A DNA stretch of 64,000 bases from Eleginops maclovinus (GCF_036324505.1 NC_086368.1:19705878-19769877); one strand, 5' to 3'; positions 10,975 through 24,041 are shown, counted from the stretch's first letter. Notes: generated by a model not told the origin, from the letters alone. A program made the numbers and translations.

Positions 10975-13900
10975 ATGGCGACGGGCCTACCCAGTGTTGT
11001 TGTGTTGGCATTATTTGTTATTCTAGCTCCTTCTTGCTCCGGTGAGTATGCATTTGTCAATCCAAATCTATCGTTGTTCTTCTTCTTTGTCCCTGTAACT
11101 GTTTTTATACACTGAACGTTTTTAAACTAAGCTTGGTTGGCTAGACATTGGGGCTTTACAAAGGAAATATCAAGGGCGATGTCAGCAACGTCAGCCTCGC
11201 AACCGAGTATGTTTAAGTTACCGTTTGCATTTAAAACGTTGTTCTTACATTGCAACTTTAGCTTGTTTCAACCATATACAGTTTATGGTTTCAGCAAACT
11301 AATGGGAAATCAACTGGTCCATCGGGTTTTATGATTTAAAGGTAACGCCGACCAATTTAGGCTAAAAACGGACTAAACCTTTTTTGCTATTTCCCCAATC
11401 ATAGTTATTTTCAAATACAATGTGACCATTTTAAAATAGGAATACGGTTCTGTCTTTTCATTAAAAACACAAGGTATTGCAGTATTTACAATAGATGAAC
11501 AGCTCAACAACCCTAATTTGTACACAAAAAAGGTTGATAAAGTAGAATCAACTCCTCTTTATATTGATTTATCAATAGTTAAACATTATAACCTTAGTGA
11601 ATTTTTGATTTATTTCAGAATAGATGGATAGATAAATAAAAACACAGACTTTCACTTTACTACTGAAGTAAAGTCTGTGTTTTTACAGTTCTAACCCTGG
11701 CCACCAGAACGATGAGACCTGTGACAATGGAAACATGTGAAACATGAGGTAATGCACATTATTTAAAGTAATTTAAAAGTTTAAAAAAGGCAGAATAATG
11801 ACTGCTATGTATAGTATCAAATAACAATACTCTCCTACACTCATATTAATTTGATTGTAGAGCTGCTTAGTATTGTTTTAATTTCTTAATTAATTAATTT
11901 CTTAAAATAATGCAATTCCTTTTCCTTTTTTTTTTTGACCAACCAAATCCAAAATCAAATACTCACAATGCATAAGATAGAAGAAGACAACATTTGACAC
12001 TTTTGTTTAAAAAATTGCCAAAACATTTAGTCTACCCTAAAGACTTCAGGTAAAGTTTTCCATACATAATCAAATCGATAAATGGACTGATGTTTTAGTT
12101 TCAGTAGGTTTTTCTAAACCACATAAAACCAATAAACTCTTTTGTTCCTTTTCACATGAGTGGATAAGGCATGCGTGTGTTTCATCAAACTACTTTCATG
12201 TTGTTGTACTCATATTTTACCCATCTCTGGCAGTTCAGCCACATTATATCTTAGTGGTAGCTAGCTAACCTTTCCTACCCCTCTCTGCTTTCTGTTTGCT
12301 TTCTTACAGCCTGGGACAATAAATGTCTGGCCTTCGATGACCAACCTTTCCAAAAATGTAGAAAAGGATTTTGCTGTGGAAGCTGCTCACACAAATACTG
12401 CTGTGAAGATTATATCCTCCGGCTGACTGAGGATGAACAAGATCTGTGGTATTCTATGTTTTTTTTGTAATGGATTGTTAATAACGTTGAACTAGTCTCT
12501 CTTTGTCCTGATGCAACAACAGCAAAGATTTGTCGTCAAAGTGGCAACGATGGAAAACCCCAGTAGAGCAACAGGATGTTGTGTCTTCCTGTGCACGACC
12601 ACCTGCATAAAACTAATGTGCAAATCCAGTGCAACCTGCAGCAGCATAGGTCTCCTTTCACATAACAGATTCAGATTCAATATTCAGCTCTGAAACATGG
12701 GATATTTATGTATTTGTGTTGTCCAGGGGATATTTGTTGTGACAGTTAGTGTCAATTATTCTCTACCAGGAACAACGTTCATTTTCTTGTCTCTGATTGC
12801 TTTCTTTGTTTTTTTTCCCTTTCATTGAATTCTTCAGCTCTCATTCCTCACCATTAAACTTGGTGTTTGGGATTGGTAGCTTCATCACCATTTTGCTCAT
12901 CATCATCTGCTGCTGTGTCTGTCCCTGCTGCTGCCTTTACAAGACGTGCCGCAAGCAAACGCGTAAGTGGCCATCCCTTAATGATTAAATCTCTCTATTG
13001 TTGTTGCTGTGACTTTTTAGATAAAGATGTGTGTTTTTGGCTACACGTTTGACTGCCTTGATCTTTACAAAAAAGAATGTTTAGGTCTGCCGAACATGCT
13101 GTGATGTGATTTATTCATTTGTTAGACTTAGAGTTTCAGGAACCATAGTGATGATGCAAACATGTTATGTATATAGAAGGCCCTGATGCCTAATTTGTTT
13201 GGATTTGTTCTCAATAGTCTCCATATTAAGTAACCATATCTTTAGCAAGGAAAAAATCTTACAAAAAAGATCTAAACAGGTATTACAGGTTTTTGTTATA
13301 CGAGGTGGCATGAAGTTATTCCTGGTAGCAGGATTGGGCACTATAATAATATACTAGAAGACATATTTGTTTTGTTTGGCCTACAGGTTCAGCTGCCAGT
13401 CTTTATAAGTTTGTATTCTGTAACTACGTCAGCCAAACAAAAAACAGTGGGTGCACATGAGAAAATAACATTTGCATCAATGCCATGAAGTAACTTGATC
13501 TGTAAGGCATTTTGTGTAGTAGATTAACCAAAGCGGATGTTCCCATCTGGTAATGGTATTGAATTTTTTGAATTGACTATTTCATGATATCACAATTTGA
13601 ACATAAATACACTTAAATAGCCAACCTAATCCTTGACATCCCATTCTCTATTTTGGTGATACTACTCATAGCTTCCTGTCTTTTAAGATTAACGCTCTAC
13701 TTTATAACAGTTAAATATAAACCTATATAGCCAATAACTTTAAATCTAGTCTTTGGAGTTAGTATATTTTGGCGTGTCATCAAATCAGAGCTGAAATAAT
13801 CAGTCATATTTTAACTGGGAAAAGATGCAGATTTGAGGTTCTTTCATTGGAAAATGTACTTGTTGGCTTAATCTGCTATTATATCAAATGTAATATTTCA

Positions 13901-16900
13901 AGTTTTTAAATTTTGTTAAGACAAAACATAAATACAGTGGAGGAAATAATGATAATGTCAATAATGATGTCAATAGCCTCCATGGTTCATCTCTCACAGT
14001 TTCGCAAACTTCACTTATTTCTGTGGGCTCTGAGGCAGCCATGGATTGCTCCTTGTAAACCAGCCAATCAGAGCAGAGCTCATCATAATTATTTAAATGA
14101 GCCACCAAATAAGGCAATTCAGCTTGTTTCACTCTTGGACCAAATCATAGAGTTATAAATGAGCCTGTAAAACCGCATCTGGACATTTTTTGGATAAAAA
14201 AAGTTATATACCTTCTTTGTAGACATCAGAGAACAATTTAAAATAGCAGATAGATGCATTCTATGGCACCTTTTAATGAACTTAACTCTATACAGAGCTG
14301 TGAAGTTCCTGTTTTTTGTGTCTATCATTCTGCATGCTTAGTGTTTCTGCTTTACCTAGATGTAACTTCATTTAATCAACAGAAAGATGCCCTTACTTAT
14401 TTATGCTGCTGTTGTATAAGGCAGGGCCTATGATTTTCCATGCTTCGAATAAGGGCATTAATGTGATAAATACCATCTTAAAATACTTAAATGGGAAGGA
14501 TTAGCATCTGGATATATTTAAAAACGTTATTGTCAACCCCAAACCTAATCCTAAAAAGAAAATATGATCAAAACCAACAGCAAGTTGATTAAGTAAGTAA
14601 TGTCTGTGTAGCCAGAGCCTGATATATCTTGTTCCTGTATGATAAATGCACATGGGTGTGTCCCACCATTGCACAGGAACATGGTCCTTAATTACAGAAC
14701 ATGTCTACACTGTAGTTCATTTTGAGTCACTCCAACAAACACCTAAATCCTGCTGCTGTAAATATTCTTAACTGTCCCAAACCCGTGACTTTAATAGTCC
14801 CGAACAATGTTGGGCTATATTTTCGGCAGTGTTTTTCCGTCTCTTTGAATGTCCGTATGGCAGAAAGATTATGGAAAAACTTTTAAAGCATAAAACCTTA
14901 AACTGAAAGCAGAATCATGAGGGAAAACAAATGTTTAGTTTTGTTAACATTGTGACATAAGGCGTTGGTGCTGCATTCATATGATGTATGAATAAAAGGA
15001 AGAAGATTGCCCTTTACGAGAGGCTTAGCAGTTTGTTCCCTTGTTTTAAAGATTTAAATATCAGTGGGAATCCATGGGCTACTAGCTGAGCACCACAAAC
15101 AGACAGTTAGTTGACAATAACAGAAATACATAATAATGCCATCCTCATTTTTTAGATTGTAATTTCATTTTGAATAATTAATCTTTTTTTGTTGTCTCCT
15201 TTAACATAAAAACTCTGTAAGTACTTTGTATAGCTTCATTTACAGTAAAGTAACCTCTTTCTTTACATTATTTACATTTAAATCAAGGGAAACTGCTTGT
15301 TACAGCGGTAAATGAAATTATAAGCTGTGACGTGTGTGTCTCTACTTTCATGTTCCTGGCACAGAATTAGGGTCCCCATCTCTGTTGTCTTGTAAGCAGG
15401 AACTGTGTGCCTCTGAGCAGCGAAGAGCAAGAGAAACTCAACGAGTCTTTGAATGCGAGCTTAGCTCGAGTCTCTAAAATCCGTTTCTCTCTTTCCAGTG
15501 CTCACACTTAGGGGCCGCAACAATTACTTTCATTTTCCATTACGGAAGTTGCAGATTATTTTCTTGATTTATTTATTAGATCTTGGTTCTGTAATACTGA
15601 AGGAAATAGTGAAAAATGTCAATCGTTTTTGTCCAGAACTCAAAGCTCTGCAGTTTACATCATAGAGAATTAAAGACATTTGAAAATATCCACATTTAAG
15701 AAGCTGGAAATAGACCATTTTGGGTTGTTGTTGTTTTTTTTACCTAAAAATATTCAAACCTATTAAAGTAATTATTAGAAACAGTCAATCTAATAGCTGA
15801 GAACTTGTATATTCATTTTGGCATCTCTACTAAAACTGGATGTCACTTATCAGTTCATGTCCAGCCTTACACTTGCTCACCCAGAAGAATTCCTTACAAA
15901 TTCCCCAAAGTGGAGTAAAGCACCTTGAGTACTGTGTGAGTTTGAGCCAGCACGTGCGTACACCGTCACATTCTTGCTCTTCATGTCAGATTGGTTTTCA
16001 CAGTCAGCTTCTTCAGCTTTTGCCAGGCAGCAGCAATGCTTTTACAGAGACAGCTCTAGGCTAAAACACGCAGACAGATATGTAAACTCCCTACTTGGGC
16101 TGTTGCATGTTTGGATCAGATCCAGGAATGTCAGAGCTCCACCTCTTATGACTCACTGTTTCCATGACAACCACAGTAGGGAAAACTAAAGACCATCCCA
16201 CGTCATTTACAGGAAATGGTCATGATGACTCCCACTGTGCTGGGGGAAAAACATGGTGGGGGAGTGACAGACACACACACACAAGCTCACACATGCATCT
16301 GTCTCCAAACACAAATCAAGAGTACAAGCAAACATTATTGGAAATCTTTACAAAAAACAAATCATGTTAAGTGATGTTGATTTAACACTTAACTTGCATT
16401 GCCTTTTATTGCCTAATGTTCATGTTTAGCCTCAGTTTCTGAAAATACAAGATTACATTTGTAAACTAAAAAACACACTTGTTTTAGCCTGTTAGAGTAT
16501 TTTCTGCTGCTTTGCTTTTCCTTCCTTTCAAGCTGCATACGGCCTCACAACCTCCACCGCTAGGATAGGACGGACAGTATGCTATCGAAGATGCAACACC
16601 CAGGGCAAAAAAAAGTCCAAAGGAGCACACACTGCTGCTCATAAAGCTGAATTTGTGTAACAAGATAATCACTGAAGTTGACTCGGCTGAATGTCTAAAG
16701 AATTTCATTTAACTTCTCTACTCTTCTGGCAGCTTTGACAGTCAGAGGAAACTGTTTAGAGTGATGTTTGTGTGTAAATAAGCCTAAACAAAACAAATTT
16801 GTCTTGGGTCCCTGTAGGAGATGGCCTGATTTAAGTGTTGTTGCGTTTTTGTTGAACACACTGATTAGGAAATCTGAACTTCTCTTTTGTTGAGATTTTG

Positions 16901-18223
16901 TAATACTTTTTTAACGCTTTGTGTTGGCGGTAGTGGTTATGCTTTAACAATGACTGCTGGTTAACATCAGCCTAGCTTAGATTGGTGTTAATAATTTAAT
17001 TCAGCCTTCTTGCTCAGCAACTCTTCCGTTCGCTTTAACTGAACTGTGATTAAACCCTTTACTCAGCTGTTGTTATCTGTATTTCTAATCTGTTTCTGTG
17101 CTGTTTTTGCCTACAGCTGTGATCGCTACCACCACCCACACCACTGTGGTTTCGGCCGCTCCTCACCAGTACCCACAGCAGCAAACCTCTTCCGGGCAAC
17201 CTCAGACCTACCAGGGGGGCCAGTATCAACCCTACCATCACGTCGCAGTGCAGCCAGGTTATGGTGCCCAGCCTGCGCCCCAGGGCTACGGCGCACAGCC
17301 CGGGCCCCAGGGCTACGGCGCACAGCCCGGGCCCCAGGGCTACGCGGCACAGCCCGGGCCCCAGGGCTACGGGGCACAGCCCGGGCCCCAGGGCTACGGA
17401 GCACAGCCCGGGCCCCAGGGCTACGGAGCTCCAACCATGCCAACACCACCATACCAAGGACAACCTTTCACAACCGTACCACCACCATCATATCAGGAAG
17501 CCAGTGAGTGTGAATCTTTTTTTAGACAAAGAGTTTCAGAGTGTGGGGGAAATACTGGTGTGATTGCGATGACAGCCTATTGTCTAACTTCCCTTTTCTA
17601 TAACACCATCCCAGTGTAATTATCATCACCGTTAGTAAACAGAAAACAATGAAAACACATTATATTAGAAAATATATATTTTAAAAGAGATAAGCAAAAG
17701 GTGGATGAATGCACAATTTACTGTTTTAACCCAAAGTCTTATTCAACAGACCGGATGCATCTGTGGATTTACTCATTGAAGCTACAGAAATGTTATATTC
17801 CGTTTGAAGGGATTCAAGCATCTTTTAAGTGTCTGTTTGTTTTTATTGTTATTATAGGTGTTTGTGTACTTGATACTGAATTTAAATGGGGTGCATTTCT
17901 TAATGTACCTCCAGGCAATGGGTGGAAAAACGTTTATTATGGTCCAGTTTCGTTTCAAATATATGTAAGACAAAGTGAGAACATTGTGCAGAAGAGGCGA
18001 TAAGAAAAACATCCTTGCAAAGATGCCACCGCTATTAAATATCAACTCAAACCTTAAGAGTAAAAGCAAAAAATGTTTCAAGAGTAAGCAGTCATACAAA
18101 ACGTTCATAAAAGTTTATAATGAAATGCAAGATTAAATAGTTTGTGTTTTTTAAAACAACCAACCCTAGAAAAGTACTCATAAACACAGGATAATGATCC
18201 CTTTAATAAGACTGTAGCATTAA

Positions 18224-18263
<40 letters not shown>

Positions 18264-18626
18264 ACATGATGTATTTTGGTGCTTCAGTCGGAAGTGTGGG
18301 TGTAATAAAAGCTGTTTGGGTAAAGCTGGGTCATGTCTACATTTTTTATAGAAAGTGAAACCTTTTTGGTTACTTTACTCAATGGAGCATAAGTTTAACC
18401 TTGCTGTTCGATCATTTGCAGCCCTTTGTCCTCATGCCATGTGTTCTTTCTGTGTGCAGTTGGTCCCATCTACCCTCCCAACCCAATGCCTTACAGCCAG
18501 GCTGCCTTCTCCCCCGGCCAGCCATCGTACCCTCTGCAGCCTCCCTCCCAGCCGCAGCCCACCGCTCCTCTCCCAAACAAGGACTTCCTCGCCCAGCCCG
18601 CCTACAACCCGGATTTTACTGGATAG
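10975..18626 (+). CDS. shisa5: Shisa-5 / scotin, single-pass membrane protein
   Basis: Shisa5 (scotin) is a type I membrane protein of the ER and nuclear envelope; the human gene is a p53-induced pro-apoptotic factor. Five exons: 10975-11041, 12310-12448, 12838-12962, 17117-17503, 18460-18626; phases close to 294 residues (human about 240). A signal peptide covers residues 1-22. A cysteine-rich lumenal domain follows (RKGFCCGSCSHKYCCEDY), then a transmembrane segment from about residue 77 with family-typical cysteines at its cytosolic end (CCCVCPCCCLYKTCRK). The cytoplasmic tail is Pro/Gln/Tyr-rich with TTTHTTVV, six nine-residue repeats (about 158-211) and a PPSY motif that could bind WW domains. 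The lumenal linker before the membrane segment is shorter than in human. Exon 2 joins exon 3 directly, giving DLC-SHSSPLNL. The extra length comes from the repeats. Naming as shisa5 rather than another shisa rests on the tail and size. Confidence 0.88.
11637..11685. other. Near-perfect hairpin in shisa5 intron 1
   Basis: TAAAAACACAGACTTT at 11637-11652 is the exact reverse complement of AAAGTCTGTGTTTTTA at 11670-11685. An inner ACTT/AAGT pair extends the stem past one bulged C, leaving an eight-base loop (TACTACTG). The stem is about 20 bp. No ORF or repeat explains it. Confidence 0.75.
17257..17430 (+). repeat. 27-bp coding minisatellite in shisa5 exon 4
   Basis: Six tandem 27-bp units (17257-17283, then every 27 bases to 17418) plus a partial seventh. 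Each codes for GYGAQPGPQ with small changes: the first is GYGAQPAPQ and the fourth GYAAQPGPQ. Units are very GC-rich (CAGCCCGGGCCCCAGGGCTA) compared with surrounding DNA. Because the period is a multiple of three and stop-free, false open frames appear in other frames on both strands. Confidence 0.95.
18227..18262 (+). repeat. (AC)n microsatellite, shisa5 intron 4
   Basis: An uninterrupted AC dinucleotide run of 18 units, about 200 bases before the last exon. A likely polymorphic marker with no coding role. Confidence 0.95.
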
Positions 18627-20450
18627 TGGGCCCCAGTTATACTCTCTCAGCCACTTAAAACGTGCTGGCACATTTTTCAAACTTGGCAGACCTGGAAATG
18701 TGCAATCTAAATGAGATATAAAGATTGTTTTGTCTGTGTTCTGATTATAAAATATATTATGCCACATTTGTAGTTGTTCTGTAAAAGGGTTGCCAAGTGA
18801 AAATGTTGATATTATCGGCTCCTGTTGCATGGACTAACAATATAAAAATTACAAAATTGTTGTTTTAAAAAGAAAAAGGAAGTTCTTGCTGACTCAGTCT
18901 CGGTTATCTTAGTAAGTTTCACATAAGACCACTAGGTTTCTCTTACCTGACCCCACCCCACAGAACCTGCCTGAGCTCTTCGGCCACGATCAACAGCTAT
19001 GTTACAGCCATAATCTCATTGCTTTCCGACCTTTATTTTAGACATAAGTGCTTTGTACTTGTTTTCTACTTTATGATGCTTTGATGTGTTATTTCGGAAC
19101 AAATCAAGTCCGAATGTCACACTACTCACTAGAAGATTTGTTGTGGAAAGTATACCTGTCATTGTTAATGGGGTAATGGGGCTTTTAACCCTGCAGCAAA
19201 AGGGAATGCTCACGTTGATAAAAAAAAAAAAAGACTTGCTTATGTTTTCATGTACAAGGGAGACATCACATCAAATTGTTCTTTCCTATTTTTACTCAGG
19301 TTGTTTTCATTCATGATTTTATCTTAAAATATGTTTTACTGAATTCAACTGCATCGGCAGCTTTGAATGACATAACCAAATGAACTCTTTTCCCTTTTTT
19401 AATTGTCTAAACATCAACCTAAATACAAATGTTATGCTTACAAAATGCAGGAAAAATAATTGTGCCTTCTTACCTACATTATGTTTTTATCACACTTCGT
19501 GTGCATGTAAGTTACAACTATTTCAAATACTATGTTGGAGGTATTCATGTTTGTTAGTTTGTTTTCAACTTTTTTAACCATACTGTATTTTATGCATCTT
19601 TTAAAGGTCAAACTTTTCTTATTTAGTATTGTGTTACTTGCCTTGTCTTTTCAAAGACTGAACCAGCGTAGAAGTAAGGGATAAATAAGTAGTCTTTTGT
19701 TTTTTTCTGAAAACAAATATGCCTTTCTTGCTTTGCCTTCTCACTTCTTCTTTCTGAAATGACTTGAACAGTTCTGCTAAAGTGACCTTCTTTCTTGGGA
19801 TCCAGCTGAACCTGGAGAAGTACAGTCATAGCTCATCTGATGAGAGAGCATTTGGTCTTTTGAGCCACCATGATTTTTCTACTTCCCCTAATTAGACGTT
19901 AGGCATGGTCAAAGAACTTGTATCTAATAGTCCAATTCAATGTTTCATTATAAGTGAGTGTCACGGGTATCAGAATGACCTTCAGTCACATCTATGCTGT
20001 GGCTGTTCTGGTTTACAATTTACATACGAGTCAAGTCAGTCAACTAATGGGGCCTAATGTCCTTGTATTGTTATGTGTTTGTTATTTGCAAAACAGTTAA
20101 TCCGTGAGGAATGAGCATGTGTTACTTACCACACATTTGTCTGTGTATTACATTGTTGGCTTGCCTTTTGTGGGAAATCATCATTTATAAATGTGTTCTG
20201 CCTGTGATTTCAGTCATTTGCCTAACGTGATTCTTTAAGATTACTTTAATTGGAGTGATTTCATTTGTATGTGAATTATAGCCTTAGTTTTCATAATGAA
20301 AGGCAAACCAGCAGAGATGAATACTTATTTCAACTTTGTTGTTCGTGCAAGAATAATTGTCATTGATAGTACTTTGACATTATGTGTACATTACTTTTAT
20401 CCTGTTTAATACACACCATTCCTGCAGAAATAAAAAATATATATTTCCTG
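18627..20450 (+). other. shisa5 3' UTR
   Basis: No coding signal between the shisa5 stop and an AATAAA at 20429-20434, so the region is best read as a 1.8-kb 3' UTR. It is AT-rich with several T-runs. Earlier, weaker hexamer variants exist, so shorter transcripts are possible. Confidence 0.55.
20429..20434 (+). terminator. shisa5 poly(A) signal
   Basis: Canonical AATAAA downstream of the shisa5 stop with no intervening gene, about 630 bases before the sys1 promoter. Confidence 0.5.
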
Positions 20451-21054
20451 TTTTAACTTTGGTTATTACATTTTGAGAATAGAAGAATAAACTAGTTAAT
20501 GATAAAAATATGAAAACACATGCCAGGAGTAAGACTATGAGCCATTTAATTTTGTATTTAACAGCTTCTATCTTTAGACCCTCGGGAGATCATGACAGAA
20601 AAGCTTAATGTCTTTAGTTCTTCAGGTATGTTGGAGATGGACAAGTTTAACTATGACCAGATGATGGCGCTAAAGTAAAGTTACAGATCAGCAGGGGAAA
20701 ACCTAATTTGCATACAAGTTTTACTCCGTATGGTGTATCATGACTTAAAAAAAGAAGAAAAGAAAAGGGATGGGATTACTTGTTATGTTTGTGTTTCTTA
20801 ATTATTTCTTATTTGTTTATTTGTTTATTTTTATATGGTAGGAAAGTACTGATAGATCCGGAAGCTAAACCGGAATGGATTTCCAAATAAACGACGGGCT
20901 TGCGTAAAACAAAAAACCACAACAAATCCATCGAATGTAATCCATATGTAGCTATTGCAAAGTAAATAAGAAGATTTGTTCCATAATTTTCAAAAGAAAT
21001 CAGAACATATTTTCTCAACAATAAATGTTAGATATTTTACATTGAAGAGAAATA

Positions 21055-21279
21055 ACTTTTACTTCCGGATACACCGCTGTGACTTCCGTGTTGTTAACAA
21101 GCTACGACTGGTCGGTTTCGAGGCCCGGTTTATTAACATGAAAGTTTTTAAAACTGTCAGCAACCGACGGGATTATCGTTAATACGGCCCACTGATACAT
21201 TTCATTCAGTTCTCAGGTCTGTATTGGCTGTCTATATGTTTTATTGAAACGGTTTCTCATAAAGAAAACGACCATGAAG
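21055..21279 (+). promoter_or_regulatory. sys1 promoter and noncoding first exon
   Basis: ACTTCCGG at 21061-21068 is an ETS/GABP-type site typical of TATA-less housekeeping promoters; a second ACTTCCG follows at 21082-21088. A donor (ATGAAG|GTAACATGG) near 21280 ends a likely leader exon. The matching acceptor (TGTTTCAG) is at 22407 and the next exon starts at 22408, 87 bases before the ATG. The ATG inside GACCATGAAG at the leader end is not in a supported frame. The start site is inferred. Confidence 0.5.
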
Positions 21280-21510
21280 GTAACATGGTGTAACTTGTTC
21301 GTTTTTCGTGTTGTTTTACCGTTAGACGAGATGCTTCAGCGTTGTTTTCACTCTCTGTTAAATGTCTGTTTTCACTTGGCTTTTATGTTAGCTTAAACTG
21401 AATTTATAGCGGGGGTTTGGTAGTTTAGTCAAGAGTGTGACGATGCTAACAGCCTGTAGTCTGTTACTGTTAGCATTTGCTAACCGTTCAGTTTGTGTTG
21501 GTGGTTAGCC

Positions 21511-21650
21511 AGAATCAGAATCGAGTTTATTGCCAGGTACGTTTACACATTCAAGGACCCTGCTGCAAATATGAACAACATTCGGAACTAAGTTGTAAGA
21601 GAAGTTCAACAATATAACGATGATACAAAAGAAAATGTAAAAAAAAAAAA
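21511..21650. repeat. Retroposon-tail-like repeat in sys1 intron
   Basis: Begins AGAATCAGAATCGAGTTTAT then TGCCAGGTACGTTTACACAT and ends in an A-rich run near 21640. I recognise this phrase from memory as a recurring 3' segment of fish LINE/SINE-type repeats. No alignment was possible. Confidence 0.45.
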
Positions 21651-22494
21651 CTAAACATTAAATAAGAATAAAGACAAGTATTTACACCAAATATTAATAA
21701 ACAAAATAAGCTTACAAACTTAATACAATCAATATATGATAAACTGCAGTGTATTAGATTTTAAAATGGAGGACTGTGCACATGTTTAGTGAGGTAGGGA
21801 TATATCGAAATCTGCAAAAAAATATTCACAGACATGAACATGGCTCAAAGTATTTAAAAAGAACAACATGACACTCCAAGTGTCACATAACATTCTCAAT
21901 ATTTATTTAAAGCACTCAGTTATAGATAGTTATTACTTACTACTTGTCGGTTTTCCCTGAATTGATTTTACTTTATAGCTGTATTCAATATGTGCGGTCT
22001 TCTTAACCAAGCTGTGAAGAAAACACAAATAATGATCTATCAACATCTTAAATTAGAAAAAACCAACTGGTCATATTCTTCAGTCATTTAAAAGTTGTTC
22101 AAAAATAACGATTAACAGAAAACGCAAATGCAATCAAGAAACATCACAGAGTAATTTCCGTCATGTCAGTTCAAAGATCGCATTGATTACATTCTTGACT
22201 TGTTTACACTGATCAGTAGGCCTAGTATGTTAGGTGTCAGACAACAATTAGCTGCACGTAAATGGCTTTCTTAACCTATATCCTGGGTTACACATACATT
22301 TGTGTTCCTGTTGTCGTCTTATTTATGCATAATAAAGCTGTTGGGCTAAGATTCAAAGTTCAATATGTTTAAAAGGTTCCATTAAATGTATTTTTTTTGT
22401 GTTTCAGATTTAAGATCACATACAGGACACCCTGGATGGCCCAGCTGATAACAGCTAACATCCTTTGGGCCATATTGTGAAACGTTAGTTTGCA

Positions 22495-23333
22495 ATGGCC
22501 AGTCACTTCCGCAGCTACATCTGGGACCCTGTCCTCATTGTGAGTCAGATTGTGTTGATGCAGTGCATCTACTACAGCTTCCTGGGCCTGTGGTTAGCTG
22601 GAGTAGACAGTCTGGTGCACACCAATCGGTCACTGGATCAGATCTTCAGCTATGATGTAAGTAAAAAGATCATTCCAGCAGAAGGACACATATTGGCTCC
22701 TAAAATGTTACTAATATTTGCTCTTCTTCGGCAGCATCTTGGTTTTGCATCGATACAGGGCAGGCTTTCAATGATGGCATTCATCTTGAACTCTCTTACC
22801 TGGTAAGTCATTTCTTAAATCTTTTTTTTTCTTGCTGTGACACCTCTTACTAAAATGATGTTGTTCAACAGTCTCATGATAAAATGATTTATGAACACCT
22901 GCACAACTGAAGTATTTAATACAGCTTTAAAGGTTAACAAAACAGTTTAAATAAAAGATGATTTCTATAGATTTTGTAAGACTTGGACATTTACACATTT
23001 GCAGGGACCATTTGTATACTTACACATCTGGTCTGAAACATAAATGAGCATGACTGATTAGAATCTTTTTCTCTGTGTCTCTGTTCCTACAGCGCCCTTG
23101 GCCTGTGGTTCTTCATCCGTCGGGGGAAACAGTGCCTGGACTTCACTGTCACCGTGCACTTCTTCCATATGATTGGCTGCTGGATTTATAATTCACACCT
23201 TCCAGCGGCCCTGTCCTGGTGGCTCGTCAATATAGCCTGCATGGCGTTGATGGCTGTAATCGGAGAGTACCTGTGCATGCGGACTGAGCTCAGGGCCATT
23301 CCAGTCAACAGTGGACCCAAATCTAACCTGTGA
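22495..23333 (+). CDS. sys1: SYS1 Golgi trafficking protein
   Basis: SYS1 is a four-pass membrane protein of the trans-Golgi that recruits the ARL-family GTPase ARFRP1 and through it golgin tethers. Three coding exons, 22495-22656, 22735-22802 and 23093-23333, give 156 residues, the length of human SYS1. Recognisable segments are FRSYIWDPVLIVSQIVLMQ at the N-terminus, GRLSMMAFILNSLTCALGL, RRGKQCLDFTVTVHFFHM and IGEYLCMRTEL near the C-terminus. Hydrophobic helices lie at roughly residues 14-37, 64-84, 92-112 and 118-138. The first coding intron is only 78 bp, a multiple of three and free of stops. A leader exon lies near 21280. An AATAAA at 24036-24041 probably ends the transcript. Confidence 0.96.
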
Positions 23334-24035
23334 TTTTTCTGGACACCACGCTTTGTGGATGCTTGACCCCTGAGGAACTTGCTCGGAAAATGTTTTTCAC
23401 AAATGGTGCATGAACCTTCATCATCAAGATGTTGGATGTCACCCGTCTCTTCTTCAAGTGATTCACCAGATAAACTGATCTATTTATTCATGGCTGTCTG
23501 CTAAATGTTTACAGTATTAACTCTGTAGCATATTAAGATGTATTGCTTATAAAAGCAGACAGTTTTCTCTGAAACTAATGACTCTACATTTTATTCCTAG
23601 TGTTTCCTTTTTTGTTTCCATTTGAAGTACATCAGCATGAGCATCTAATTTGCTCATTTTAAGATTTGCGATATTCCTTCTTTTTTCTGTGTATGTGCAC
23701 ATTGTAAAAAAGGACTAATTTAAACAACTGATAAAAATGCAAGTGAATAGCAACGACAGGTTCCTCTCTTTGTGTTGATGTGATAACAGGCTAACAAACT
23801 TGGCCATCATGTTAAAGGATATTGTGGTCTTAAAATGCAATTGTTCCAGGTCTTGTATCACTGCAATTGAGGGATGCATGTGTGCAAAATTACCCACTTT
23901 ATTATGTTTTCTTACAGCTGTATTTATCTGCAGAAACGGATACATTTCCCCACCTGAGTTAGTTTTGGTGCTGCTGGATTGCTTTCTTTTTCCACAGAGC
24001 GACTAACAATGCAGGACACACTACATTTGATTGCT

Positions 24036-24041
24036 AATAAA
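24036..24041 (+). terminator. sys1 poly(A) signal
   Basis: AATAAA about 700 bases after the sys1 stop, followed by a GT/T-rich stretch (GTGGTTGGTTTAGTGG) that suits a downstream element. Confidence 0.55.

Noticed and set aside
12492..12693. Overlapping frames and a good acceptor at 12522 that suggest an extra shisa5 exon
   Set aside because: No donor gives a matching phase without a stop, whereas exon 2 (ending 12448) joins the membrane exon (starting 12838) directly in frame.
17126..17452. Antisense ORFs over shisa5 exon 4
   Set aside because: They arise from the stop-free 27-bp repeat; the sense frame alone carries family sequence and splice sites.
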